Shown: positions 1 to 14,700 of the stretch, piece after piece | How the letters are laid out: each line of letters opens with the position of its first letter | How positions within the stretch are numbered: position 1 is the stretch's first letter | Assembly: GCA_963576785.1 (NCBI GenBank) | Contig: OY756145.1 | Coordinates: 1,550,001-1,614,000, forward strand | DNA length: 64,000 bases | Direction of reading: 5' to 3' | Origin: Chlorophyllum brunneum | Lineage: Eukaryota > Basidiomycota > Agaricomycetes > Agaricales > Agaricaceae | Program-made: the position numbers and the translations under genes | The notes under the pieces: model-generated | Database searches by the model: none | Seen by the model: only the letters and a program-made list of their open reading frames with translations | Told to the model about the DNA's origin: nothing

Positions 1-29
1 CAAGGCGAACTATGGAGCGTACAAAATAG

Positions 30-963
30 TCTGAAGTCACCGACCCCAAAGTCGCCGCCGACCTGAAGAAGAAGAGGACCTTTCGTACCTTCTCCTACCG
101 CGGCGTCGAGCTCGACAAGCTCTTGGATCTGAGCAACGAAGATGTTCGTGTACCTTTCCGTTATCCATTCAGTAATCCCTCTGATCGAGCGTATTTTGCA
201 GTTTGTTGAAGTATGTCCATATGCCTTGATTCATCAGCATCCGAATCCTCAAGTACCTCCCCCCCAATAGCTCGTTCACGCTCGTGCCCGCCGCCGCTTC
301 CAACGTGGTCTCAAGCGCCGTCCTATGGGTCTCATTAAAAAGCTGCGTAAGGCCAAGAAGGAGGCTCCCCCCAATGAGAAACCTACTGTCGTCAAGACCC
401 ACCTTCGTGATATGATTATCGTCCCCGAAATGATTGGTAGCGTCGTTGGTATCTACAATGGCAAGGTGAGTGCGGTCCACAACCTCGAAAATGGGAGGAG
501 GGAAAAGGCCAGGGGGTTCGTTGCATTTCGCACTTCAAGATGGGATCCTAGTTCCCTCCGACTCCGTGCTCTGTCTTCCCTGGCCTTTCTACCCTCCATC
601 CCATCCGAACACATCTGATTGGTTTTCTCCATCCAGGTCTTCAATTCTGTCGAGATCAAGCCCGAGATGACTGGTCATTACCTTGCCGAGTTCTCATGCT
701 CGTACAGGCCTGTCAAGCACGGTCGTCCTGGTGTAAGTACCCTCTGGTCACCATTCGTCCATTTCCCTCGTGCTGATGTATGCTCGTTTCCAGATTGGTG
801 CCACACACTGTAAGTCCTCATGGTTCCACCCTCCTTTCCAACAGACCAGATCCTCACCTTCACCATCCCTAATAATTCAGCTTCCCGATTGTGCGTTACA
901 TCCCGTTTTGTTTTCTTAATCGGATCCTAACCATGGGCACGTTTTAGCATCCCCCTCAAATAA
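30..963 (+). CDS. RPS15: 40S ribosomal protein S15 (uS19), 5' end outside window
   Basis: Small-subunit ribosomal protein at the head/decoding region of the 40S particle. Readable exons are 30-143, 202-210, 271-465, 637-732, 794-809, 881-890 and 948-963. Joined, they give the conserved S15 body: [66 protein letters not shown], and the end SSRFIPLK before TAA. The start codon is not visible: the sequence before position 30 reads as an intron ending in TAG, so a short first exon lies upstream. Exon 202-210 is only nine bases (Phe-Val-Glu) and is needed to restore the family sequence NEDFVELVHAR. Three further exons are 10-16 nt. Intron-rich ribosomal protein genes are normal in basidiomycetes. 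The family call is very secure; the donor GTTCGT after 143 is weak but required. Confidence 0.95.
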
Positions 964-1392
964 ATATACATTGTCTGGGAAGGGTTGTACTACGTACATT
1001 CTCGCTATTGCGACCGTTGTCATTTTACTTGCATCCTCCACTACAAAAGCAGTTCCATGCAACATTATGCTTATGAGCACCCTTTATGAATTTCTTCTAC
1101 GGCAAAGCTGGGGACCGGACTATGAATAAGGATGAACAACTTCCTTAGGCTGGATGTAATATCTCTTACGATGTGCCCTTACGTCGCCTGATCAAGGTTG
1201 GATTCCCAGTGGGATCCTCGTCCCCTGTAACGTTGCCATAACTTCCGACCCTGATTCACTTTGGTGGATTTTTGGGAAGCGCCCAAATGACTCTACTGTC
1301 TTTTTTTCACTGCGGCGTATGGTGGAAGCCCTGTACCGTACCCCACTTTCCTGCCTTCATCCTTTATTCAATTCATCACTCCTTTGCAACCG
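964..1392. other. intergenic, RPS15 3' side and F-box promoter
   Basis: About 430 bp without a gene. It must hold the RPS15 3'UTR and the promoter of the next plus-strand gene. A T-run lies near 1301-1307. I see no other structure. Confidence 0.6.
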
Positions 1393-2394
1393 ATGGCTGC
1401 GGACGACGTCCCCGCAGAAATCTGGGGTAAAATATTTGAACTGTGTTGCAACGACGGTGGCGAGACTGGGAGGTCATTAGCCCTCGTCTCAACATACATC
1501 CATGCAGTATCTAAGCCCTATCAATACCTTTCCGCCACAATCACAGGAAAGCATGCCATTGCGAAGTTTGCGAACCTGCTGGCTGAGGATGTCGAATGTC
1601 GTCGCGTTAAACGCCTTTTCATGTCGACACTCAAACCCGAACCAGGCTTGGTGGAACACGTCCGAAGAGGCTCCACACGATCCTGTTTCTCATCAGGCGG
1701 CACTACGGTCGTCACACCGAGCGAGCGCCACAAAGTACTAGACGACATATACCGCATCCTCGAGTTCATAGCACCCTCGGTCCGGATTCTCCACATAGTC
1801 ATGGGGTTCCACCGCGAAGAAATATTTTTCCCTATGGAGTTCCCTGTGCTGGAGGAGTTGACGATTCAAGGACCATTCCACGACCACTACGATTGCAACG
1901 ACGACTTTTATGACACGTTGTATCCGCCCACACCATCTCTCCGAAGGTTGTACCTGACGGATGTATTTACCTGCATCAATGATCGGACGTATCCTGCCCT
2001 CGAACATTACGCGCCATATTTAACGCATCTGAGGATCCAGTGTGCGGATGGGTATATCGAGTCGAGCAGGATCTTTCTGAGGCAGTTGTTGCCGCTCAAG
2101 GAAGGGGAAAGGGTCACGGATGATGGGGGCGAGGGAGGTGGGGAGGAAAAGCGTCCAGGATTTCCCGACACCCTGCAGCGCATCCTGCTGCACCCCGGAC
2201 CTGCACAACCCAGATACTTCATGCGATGTAGTGAGTTGCGGGAGCTGGAGAAGTCTGCAATGGACGATCCACGCATTGTGCTGTTGAAAGAGTCACCGTG
2301 GGCTTGGGCGTACTCAGGACCACACGACCATGTTGAAGGAGAGAGGCAGTGGCTGGACCGCATCGCTGGTGGTCCGGGATGTTGGTTAGATTAG
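1393..2394 (+). CDS. F-box-like protein, basidiomycete family
   Basis: Single-exon gene of 333 codons from the ATG at 1393 (MAADDVPAEIWG); an in-frame TTG nine bases earlier is not a likely start. The N-terminus (VPAEIWGKIFELCCNDGG, then SLALVSTYIHAVSKPYQY) matches the F-box-like opening common in agaricomycetes, where these proteins are thought to recruit substrates to SCF ubiquitin ligases. The middle has leucine-rich, LRR-like stretches (ILHIVMGFH, LRRLYLTDVF, LTHLRIQCADGY), as in other members of the expanded family. The stop at 2394 is only 74 bp before the NBP35 start. No target or role can be inferred. It could be any of the many paralogues. Confidence 0.72.
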   Translation: MAADDVPAEIWGKIFELCCNDGGETGRSLALVSTYIHAVSKPYQYLSATITGKHAIAKFANLLAEDVECRRVKRLFMSTLKPEPGLVEHVRRGSTRSCFSSGGTTVVTPSERHKVLDDIYRILEFIAPSVRILHIVMGFHREEIFFPMEFPVLEELTIQGPFHDHYDCNDDFYDTLYPPTPSLRRLYLTDVFTCINDRTYPALEHYAPYLTHLRIQCADGYIESSRIFLRQLLPLKEGERVTDDGGEGGGEEKRPGFPDTLQRILLHPGPAQPRYFMRCSELRELEKSAMDDPRIVLLKESPWAWAYSGPHDHVEGERQWLDRIAGGPGCWLD

Positions 2395-2468
2395 ATATCG
2401 ACAAACACGCACAAACACCGAGATATTTCTGCCCTTAGTCAGAACTTAGTCGTCTAACCTGACCCTCC

Positions 2469-3592
2469 ATGATCGCAGTTCAGGCTCCTGAAAGCGTTCC
2501 AAATCCTTTGTCTGTACCTGCAAATGCACCAGAGCACTGTCCCGTGTGTTTCTATTTCTCAGAAAATCGAATACATACTCATAGCTCGGCCAGGGCACTG
2601 AGTCTGTACTCGCAGGCAAATCTGACGCTTGTGCAGGATGTGCCAACCAAACAATATGTGCCTCTGGAGCAACAAAGCTCCCGGATCCTTCCCTTCCACT
2701 CATCAAGGAACGTATGACCAATGTTAAGCGCAAGATCCTCGTTCTATCAGGAAAGGGCGGCGTCGGAAAGTCTACGTTCACAGCTCAGCTTGGCTGGGCG
2801 TTCGCAGTCGACGAGGACGTACAGGTGCGTCTTGACCCCCTACTCTCTTCCCTTTTTCAACCAACTCTCCTCAGACTGGAATCATGGATGTTGACATCTG
2901 TGGCCCATCTATTCCCACAATTCTCGGAATCGCATCCGAACAAGTTCACGCATCTTCTTCTGGCTGGTCGCCTGTTTACGTCCAAGATAACCTCGGTGTT
3001 ATGTCCGTCGGTTTCATGCTTCCAACATCCAAAGACGCTATCATGTGGCGGGGTCCAAAGAAAAACGGTCTCATAAGCCAGTTCCTCAAAGACGTCGATT
3101 GGGGTGATTTAGATTACCTGATCGTTGACACACCTCCTGGTACCTCCGATGAACATCTCAGCGTAGTTCAGTACCTGAAGGAAAGCGGGATCGACGGCGC
3201 AGTATTGATCACAACACCTCAGGAAGTTGCCCTTCAAGACGTTCGAAGAGAGATTGATTTCTGCAAAAAGGTTGGAATTCGAATCCTCGGCCTTGTTGAG
3301 AATATGTCCGGTTTCGTGTGTCCGAACTGCAAGACGGAGTCACAGATCTTCAAACCTAGCACTGGCGGTGGTAGGCGGCTGGCGAAAGAGACAGGCGTTG
3401 AATTCCTTGGAGCCGTTCCTCTCGATCCTCGGATCGGAAAGAGTGCCGATTATGGTGTCAGTTTCCTCGATGAGTATCCTGATAGCCCTGCTACGACAGC
3501 TTATCTCGACATTATTGATAGTAGGTCTACGATACGTTTTTGAACCCCAGCTCACAGTGCTTCTAGGAATCAAGGATATCCTTGGTGATTAA
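2469..3592 (+). CDS. NBP35: Cytosolic Fe-S cluster scaffold NBP35 (P-loop NTPase)
   Basis: Scaffold ATPase of the cytosolic iron-sulfur assembly (CIA) pathway; with CFD1 it builds 4Fe-4S clusters for cytosolic and nuclear proteins. Exons are 2469-2543, 2594-2824, 2875-3520 and 3567-3592. The splice between exons 1 and 2 recreates the diagnostic N-terminal cluster motif C-x13-C-x2-C-x5-C (HCPGTES...[11 protein letters not shown]), which marks NBP35 rather than CFD1. The deviant Walker A motif GKGGVGKST follows, then [24 protein letters not shown] and the C-terminal CPNC bridge ligand. The last exon adds RIKDILGD. Length is about 325 residues, normal for the family. It converges on the MAP kinase gene, with 189 bp between the two stop codons. 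Confidence 0.96.
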
Positions 3593-3781
3593 CCACTTTC
3601 CATATTTCTCCCTGGGCATTTTGTCATTACTTCTCTCATATTGGAATTCATCTGACAGAGCATATCCGATCCACGCTCGTGTTGTCCATCAATGTATTCA
3701 TTATACTTATTACACGTGTTGCAGCCTTGCCACCCTAAATATAATTATATATACATCTTAAAGATTAGCTCCGTTCGTCCT

Positions 3782-6577
<2,796 letters not shown>

Positions 6578-6931
6578 GGATGGGGGGAAGGTGTTTAGTT
6601 CTACGCACAGAGAAGTAGGGAAGTAGAATGGAAGCGGCGCGTATCAATGGATGGGAGAACGTGACTGTTGGTGAACAGCTTTTGGTCCTGAGGCGTTGAG
6701 TCAGTAGGCTCCGTAGCACCTGGGGCTTTGATGTTTGCATAACAAGGCCACCACGGCCGCAGTGACGAATGACGCGACACTACCGTAGTTTGAATGATGG
6801 GTTGGAACGGTAAATATCCTGTCGTACCGATCACGTTTACAATTACAACGCTCATATTGTCAGATAATCTAAATGCACTACATATAATAATAATTGACCA
6901 ATGGGTCCATCATGTAAACGCATCTCCAACT
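6578..6931. other. intergenic, symplekin 3' side and MPK1 promoter
   Basis: About 350 bp between two minus-strand genes. An AT-rich stretch with TAATAATAATT lies near 6883-6895. No gene or clear repeat seen. Confidence 0.6.
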
Positions 6932-9900
6932 TCAAGCAGGAGCAGGTGACCCAGTCCGGGAACCCTCAGATTGGGTTGGTGTGGGGACGGAACCTGTCCC
7001 ATCCTCCCCCTCGCCAAATATATCCAGCAAGCCCGCGAGTCGTGCTTTGTTTGGGGCCCTTTTTGTGACATAGTCCCGAAGTGACGTCTTTAGGCTCGGT
7101 TGCTTGTCGACAAGCTCGCGCAGCTGGTCCTTCGGCAACTGTAACAAAGCATTGAAACTTGACGGCGCAGTTACCTTGGCACATCGGATGAAGCCTTCCC
7201 ACAACGGTGGGTTGGTCCAAATCTTCTTCGTGATAAGTCGTGAAAGGAGAGTGGTTGAAACGAACCCGACTAGGGTTTTATACATAGTCACTGCTTGAAT
7301 TACCTACATGATATGATGATCAGCCGCGTTGACTTAACAAGACACCTGACTTACGGTTCTCAAGAATAATGTGGGTAATACAGCTTCATCCACAAGCTGC
7401 TGCATGACAGCACCGAGTACTTCGGAACGGAAGATGTCCGTCATTGAGAAGCAGATACTTATCGCTGAAGAGCATATCAGTCATACTCGCTGGTATATGT
7501 AGAGTGAGCACACCTTCCATCGCACTTTTCAACCCGATCTCCTTTTCACACTGATGCAATAATACCATCAGACGATCCGGGGGAAGCAGCTCGCTATGCC
7601 TCACTCGTGGCAAATTCGAGCTGACGGTCCCAAATGTTGAAGGGGGAACAGCAACAATGGAGCTAAACACATTCCGAACAATATTTTTGTTCCCCGTTTG
7701 TCCGTTCAGAATGGAGACTATCCGAGGCAAATGTCGAATAATGTCCGCCTGTTTATCGGGGAATTTATGAGTCAGGTCATCGATCACACCGCAGCCACGC
7801 GATTAGAATAACATACCCTGTCCATCTCGGCGATGATTGGAATAAGGAAGCGAGCATCAAGATCTCGTTCATTAATCAATGCTTTGACTAAAGCAACAAG
7901 TGTGGCACTTGCGCGTCCGTTTTCGGTGAAGATAGTCAGAATCCGCAGTGCAAGTGATTCTGCACCGAGAGGGAATTGTCGCATGAGTGTTAGCAGCTTC
8001 CCATTGTTAGGACCAAGCGATTTAATTAGGGCGGTTATGAGGTCCTGGATGGCTTCTTGTACTGTGATGTCCATTTGACCATAAGCATGGAATAACCTGC
8101 GGCAGGTCAGATAACAAATATAGGAACCAATGTAGAAAAACCCACTCTTCCAGAAACTCGGGAACCTTCACAGATAACGCAAACAAAAGCTCAACGTGCT
8201 GAAGGACTTGAGCCTTTTGAGCTGGCAGTTCTATGCGTTCTGGTAGATAAGGAGTTTGAACTAGGTCGTCGTCGGGTGGTTGCCCGTTTTCTGTCGGCCC
8301 CTCTCGATCGTCCTCTGGGCTTTTACCACTGTCCAGAGTAGCGGATGACTTTTCTTCCATTTGATCCTGGTCCTGATCTTCTGTGTGGGGGTCGTTCTCT
8401 TGTAGAGGCTCGGTGTCTTCCATGGTGATGTCTGTAATCTCTTTCTGCTCTTTTCCCAACAATGGGTATCCGTTGACTTTGGTAGGTTTGAACTGGAGCT
8501 TTCGCAGCATTTGCAGAGCAAATTCTTGGATCATTGAGTCCATAGGTTGTATGTGAGGCACCCAAGCTTTCACGACGTTGATGGCAGCGGCCCTTGTTTT
8601 TTTGTCTGGTATCCGTTAGCTATGAGCATTCGAGTACAAACAACGGTGTGTGATCAGACTTACCTGGATGTGTCGTTAGCTCGAGAAGGGCGTTCAATGC
8701 CTCAGTCCTCAGCGACGGTCGCTGTAGAACAAGGCCGCGAAGGGTGATGAAACCAATAGTCACTTTATCACTGTAGAGAGAGATGACTAGGGGACAAAGA
8801 TAGACCTGAGCGGATACGTACCTTGATTCATCAACACACAGATCCCTCAGTAGACCCAGGACATCAGGGGGAACGGCAGGAAGATCCAAGAGAAACCTTG
8901 AGAACGTGCGGTCTTTCCCGTCCGGGAGGGTTTGGTAGGAGGCAACGATTTGGTTTAGCCATATGTCATAGTTTGGGCGCTGAGAGTTTGGGTCAGTATT
9001 GTAAAATGAGGTCATTTATCTTGAACTTACCCAGCTATTATCCTTCTCTGAGTGTATTTGATCGTTATACCACTCTTCGTTCATCCAGGTCGTGGCGAGT
9101 CGCACTCTGCTGTTGGATTAGTTATATCGGAGATCGAAGGAGCGGTATACACGAACCTCGAAGGAAAATTAGCCATGATATAGTCGCACAATGTTTGTCG
9201 TAGTTGATCTTGACGTGTATAGAAATCATGGGCAGCGTGTTCCTTGCTATCTTCCTCCGCATCCTCTCCTACTGGTGGTTGCGCGACCCGTGTGATCATC
9301 CGTACTAATAGCAGCATCCACACTTCACTTGGTGATGTCCCCCCAGCTTGCAATGAATCCGCGGGCAACTCATCTGCTCCTGTCCATATTCGCGCGATGG
9401 AGTTAGTGATTAGTTCGACACGATCGTCTTCTAGTAGGTTTTTGGGCGGAGGAAGCTTGAACTCGATGGGCTGCAGGCCATCGAATTCAAACTCGGTAAC
9501 GAGCTGTTCCTCTTCGACAGCGGGCCCATCGCCTGAGAGCTATTAAGCAAACACATCAGAATGCGTATAGCACGGTGCCCCATAGTACACACTTGAGCAT
9601 TCAATGTTTCAGGCTCAAACTCGAGTTCATCTTGATCAATATCCATCTGGAGGGGATCGACGGGTTCTTCGGCTTTGACAGGTGGGGGGGTGGAGCGTGC
9701 GGGTGGAGTCGAATCTCTTTCTGCAGCATGCTGAGCAGCGAGCCTTCGAGGGCCCGTGGGTACGTTTGAGGGGAAAGTGGAGGATAGGGCAACAGGAGGA
9801 GTCGCAGAAGCGGTAGTGGATGTCGAGGGAACTGGGGCAAGCCCGCGTTTCTGTCGATGTTGCTGAACAAGGGCTTCAAGGGCGGCCTCAGTAAAGACCT

Positions 9901-11320
9901 CGAGATTGGCGATGATGAGGTCAGTGATCAAGGAAGGAGGAAGGGATGTAAAGTCGAATGCGGCAAGGGTAGACGTGAAATTTGGTGTATTGGAGATTTC
10001 TGAGTCGAGTTTTAGGCGCTTGGCGTCCGAAGGCTGCTCCGCGGGAGTCGATGCAGCCCGCTTCCGTCCATCAATACCGGCTGCTTTCCGCCGTTTTTCT
10101 TCCCGGGCAGTTTCATCCATACGTTGAGCCTGTATGTTCAGGGTTTCGTTGATTTGCATACTGAGAGGGCTGTTGGCTGGAACACTATTGCTAAAGAGAA
10201 CTGTCAGATGAAGATCCTAGAAGCGAAAACCGCCCGCACCGGTTGATGTGGACAAGTAGAATCCTGAGTGCCTTCTCCACACTCTTAATATTGGATGCGG
10301 AAAGTTTCTCCAAAGCTGCTGGCGTCCATGATCTGAGTGGAGGCAACAAAGTTTGCAGGATGCCCGGTCGCTGCTTCGCAAGAGCAGCCCAGCTGTTGAG
10401 CATAGCAGAAAGTAAATCTACATCCCTATCCGAGAGATCAAGTCAAGTACGGTAGGATATGGCCTATGGTTACTCACTGGGTTGAGTATAGTGTCGCAAT
10501 TAACCCTTCCAACAGCTTTTGTCCTTCGGCTTCAAGTTTCGCAGCAGGTATGAATGGGTGGTCAACGGGGCAGAATGAGATGTTCGGGTCGTTCGGTTTC
10601 TGAAGCTGTAAATTTCACAGATAATTCAGGGATACAGGTCCCTATTGCTAGAGATGGCTTATAGATAACTACCCTAGGATCTTGGACACCGCGCGTCTGA
10701 ACGAGGATCACGCGCTGTACGAACTTCATAGCCGACAGCTTTACTCCTGCATTCACCATTGACGACCACACAAATTCGATTATCCGATTCTTGCAGGACG
10801 TGAGGGTATGCCATGGGGCGGGGTTACTCCGGTTGATGCACCTATGATGTAGTCGTGTGAGCAGCAGTAGTTATGACGCGTTTCCACTTACAGGTGACGA
10901 AAGAGCAGGGGATATAGAGTGGTTAAGCACTGGATGGTGACCTTGACAAAGTGAATACCAGGATCGTTAAGCAGTTGTGCAAGTGGATCCAGGAGTTGTA
11001 AGGCCACTGTAGCGAGATTGATATATGGGTCAAGAATAGAGAGGACTGAATGGCGACGAACTCTGAGTGCGCTGGTCGATGGACAACGTCGAGCGCCCAA
11101 GCGCAAAATGCAATAAATCAAGGACCCATCTTTTCAGCAGCGACTCCTCTGCGTTAACGACCTTGCTGATGAGGGTATGCACGAGAATAGGAATGGGGGC
11201 AGGATGGAGTTCAAGAGTTTCGCGGAGAGTGGCAAGGAGGCCAGATTGTTCTTTTGTATTTTCTGGAGCTGTCAGTGCAGCCTGCAGCAGCTGGAGAGGA
11301 TCGACCGGGGTTGTGGCCAT
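6932..11320 (-). CDS. PTA1: Symplekin/PTA1, scaffold of mRNA 3'-end processing
   Basis: Scaffold of the cleavage and polyadenylation factor, nuclear. The start is the ATG at 11318-11320 (MATTPVDPLQLLQAAL); the gene runs through many exons to TGA at 6932. The N-terminal part is helical, HEAT-like (ILVHTLISKVVN, LLKRWVLDLLHFALG), as in the symplekin/PTA1 N-terminal domain. A Lys/Arg- and Pro-rich central part follows (about 9600-10160). The C-terminal half carries the symplekin signature: ELLPPDRLMVLLHQCEKEIG, VTMYKTLVGFVSTTLLSRL and KKIWTNPPLWEGFIRCAK. The C-terminal tail is short. Size of roughly 1,200 residues is normal for fungi. I traced the order of exons but not every splice site. Confidence 0.88.
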
Positions 11321-11758
11321 TGTGGTCGACAGCCTCTACGACGTTCCCCAAGACTCAAGGAGGGAGTAGCACTGGCAAAGTCCAGTAACCTTAGTTCAGG
11401 GTTTCTCACGTGTTCTCAATTTACACACGTTTGATCATGTATACACACAACTGTAATGGTCAATCATTCGTTCTTATTTGCCAGCAATCCAAAAAGTTAG
11501 CGGATGATACAAAAATATTTCGTCTGTGCATTTCCATGCAATCGGGGTATAATGAGTACCGTGAATAAAATCGTCCATGGGATACTATATATAATGGGAA
11601 GGGGGTGGGATGGGTGGGTAAAGTACACATATGAAAGAAAAGTATGGAATTCAGGAAAGGACAACAACGAGGGAAGGCGCCTGGAGTCACCAATCAAGGT
11701 GAGCCACAGGACAAGGAGGGAAGATAAGTCGGAAGAAAGGGGATGCCACAACCGATCC
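11321..11758. other. intergenic, LRG1 3' side and symplekin promoter
   Basis: About 440 bp between two minus-strand genes. A G-rich stretch (GGGAAGGGGGTGGGATGGG) lies near 11596-11614, next to TATATATAAT. No gene seen. Confidence 0.55.
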
Positions 11759-14700
11759 TTATGTACGTTGACGTACTGCAGACGGGTAGCCGTTTGCGGA
11801 AGGGAGGTGAGGAGATGACGAGGAGGCTTGAGTATTGTCGAAACTCGGACGGGGAATATCAGAGAAGGAAGGTGGTCGAGAGGATGGCGCGTTGGGATCA
11901 CGCACCCGTGGTGGAGGGTGCCAATCTTCCATTGGTGGTGTCCTCTGCAAGTTCTGCATCATGCCTTGCGGCAAAGATGGTGAACTAGGAGATCCATGCA
12001 CGTCGTTTACTTGAGGCATACCAGTTTGCATTGGGTGCGGAGACTGAGCAGGCAGTTGCTGTCTACCTCGGGAATCCGAACCGAAAGGTGTGTTGGGTGG
12101 TGGGCGCTCTGAGATTGGCGATGTCATCATGGGGTGGCGAGGTGCCCCATTGGTCGGGCCATTGTATTGCCCATTGGAGGGTGCAGATCGACCGTTCATA
12201 CCCTTGACTTTCATGTAAGCTTCGCATTTCTTGAGGAAATCCTTTCCTGGAAGTTCCATGCAGTTTGTGAAGTATTCCTGGTCCTGTAAAACCTGAACCA
12301 GTTCTTCTGGGACCAAGAAGAATTCGTCTTGGTTTTCTAGGAGATTGGTAACAACCTTGAGGGCTCCAAATGTCTCGTCGCGCATTGGGTCACGACCTCT
12401 TGCCCTCATGATGCTCGGAGCAATCACAGTTGCAAGATTGGGAAGGTCCATCAAGTTACCCGTTTCGGAGTCCATGTGCGCGAACGACGCAACCCACTTC
12501 AGGAACACAAATAGGACTTCCATAGTATCTCGGTGAGGTTTCGGCATGATGATTGAGATGAGATGGAGATATCGCTTGCGCTCTTCCTCGGACGGCAAGT
12601 CTATAACAAAAACCACCTCAGTCACCCACGAGGTATTAGAGAACCAAGATATGATTTACTTTGCGAAGCCACGAATAATCGATGGAGCTTGAATGTCATC
12701 AGAGGCTCCGGAAGACCTCCCAGAAACTTCTTCAGCAGGGCTGCCAGCTGAACAGGATTGTCTTGAGTGAAGTCGACTGAGGATGGATCACGGTCAATTG
12801 CTTCCATAGTTGTATTGAGCCGTCTAATGTTGCCATTTTTACGGAAGATACCCTCCACCGACATATCTAGGGTGCAATCGGTCAGACGTGTGTCGGATGT
12901 GAAGCTAATTTAAAACCCTCACCCATGGTCCTCATCGCAGAAATAACATCGTCAATAAAGCTTGGTACCCGCAGAGCACTCTCGCTCGCGCCGAGTAATG
13001 AGTCAGCTCCTTCCCTTTCAACCAAAACCTCGAGTCGTTCACCGAAAACCACTAAGACCGAAATGAACATCGATTTAGATCCGAAGCATACGTGACATAC
13101 CTTTCTTCTTGGGGTTCTTTTTATCTCCCTTGAACAGCTTCTGCCAGAAACCGCTCTTTTTTGGCTCAACCATCTCCAACAGCTCGTCCAAATCGAAACT
13201 TTCCTTCAAATGGGAACGTGTCAAGGCGAGAACAGCAAAATGCTTAACAATGGCCAGCTCAAGTGCATCAAGCCCAGCGATGTACGGAAGAGACGTCTCT
13301 CGCGGCAGAGAGCGATGCTGTTCGCGCGCCTGTGCTGCTTCCACAATGGAATGTATATCAGCAAGCGAAAACGTTTTGTTGTTATTTGCTGGTCCAATTG
13401 GGTTGTCTTCCCCTCCTGTTGGTGAGTTTGGTGTGCTATCTTCCAATATCATGACTTCCGTATTATTGCGAGCGAATGCAGGTCGTAGGACCTGGCCTGT
13501 GTGTGGGTCAATGGGGAGTTTAGCAAGGTTAGGTTTAGCATATTGTGAAGGTGGAGATAGGGTAGGAGATTGAGAGACCGGTGGAGGTGGTTGATTATAT
13601 GGAAGCAGAGAGTCTTGTTGTGAGAGTGGTTGATGTAGCTGAGGTTGCTGTGGCTGAGGCTGAACCTGGTGAGCACCGGAAACTGGCAAGGCACTGTGGC
13701 TGCCATTAGTGTGATGTTGTTGCTGACTCAAATGATCATGCCGCTGTCCGGGTTGACCAAGGTCGGAGGGGTGAGCAATCTTGCCAGCGGGACTTTCAAT
13801 GATCGTTGATCGTTTCGGTAGGCGAGCCGTTGTCGATAATTTACGCTCAACATTATTGACCCGGCGATATTCCGAGTTACGATAAGGGTCTGATGAAGTG
13901 GATGAAGCAGACTCTCCATGTGAAGCAAGAACTACGGGAAAAGGTAATAAGAACAGGTTGAAATGCTTCTGCAGCAAACTCACCGGGTGACAGAGGGACG
14001 ACACCTTGCTTTTTCAGCAACAGATATAGCCGCCGCAAGGCCACATTGAGTAAGAACGCATACTGCTCAAGCCGTTGCACGGGTTGGAAACCACCCTTGC
14101 AGTTGTGTTGAGCGTGTTCAGTACAATATATGACCTTGGGTACCTCGCCAAAGGACGGCGTTTCAACCATTGAATCGGGATCAAAGACAAAGATCCCAAC
14201 GTTCGCGGGGGGCCTCCGTGCAGTCGAAGGCTTCGCTGATTGATTCGGAATCTCCTTCGGATCCCTCTCATCCCCACTTTTCGACGACTGCTCCTTCGCA
14301 ACCGGTACCAGTGCCGCTTTACCGCAAACCGCACATTGTATGCAGTTGGAATGCCACCGCTGGTATGTTCCCAACCTCACACAATCCTCCTCCACTGTCT
14401 GGTTGCACTTAACACACAGATCCGAAGGTGGATTTTGGGATGACATTCGATTGTCGCGTATAGCAGATGGTGCAAATGGCGACTCTCCAGCATTCTCGGG
14501 TGCCAGGCTCCGGAAACCATAAGTAACTCCTTGTGTGCCATGATTGGTCTGAGCGTTTGATGCCGTCTCGCCATGATAACCTTTGATCATCCTTCGGGCG
14601 GCTGGGTTTCCTCCTTGGACCGCGAGTAAATGTAGCTTATCCAAAAACGACGTCATGGCTTCCCTCACACTTTGCTCCCGCTCCAGCTTTAACGCTCCTG

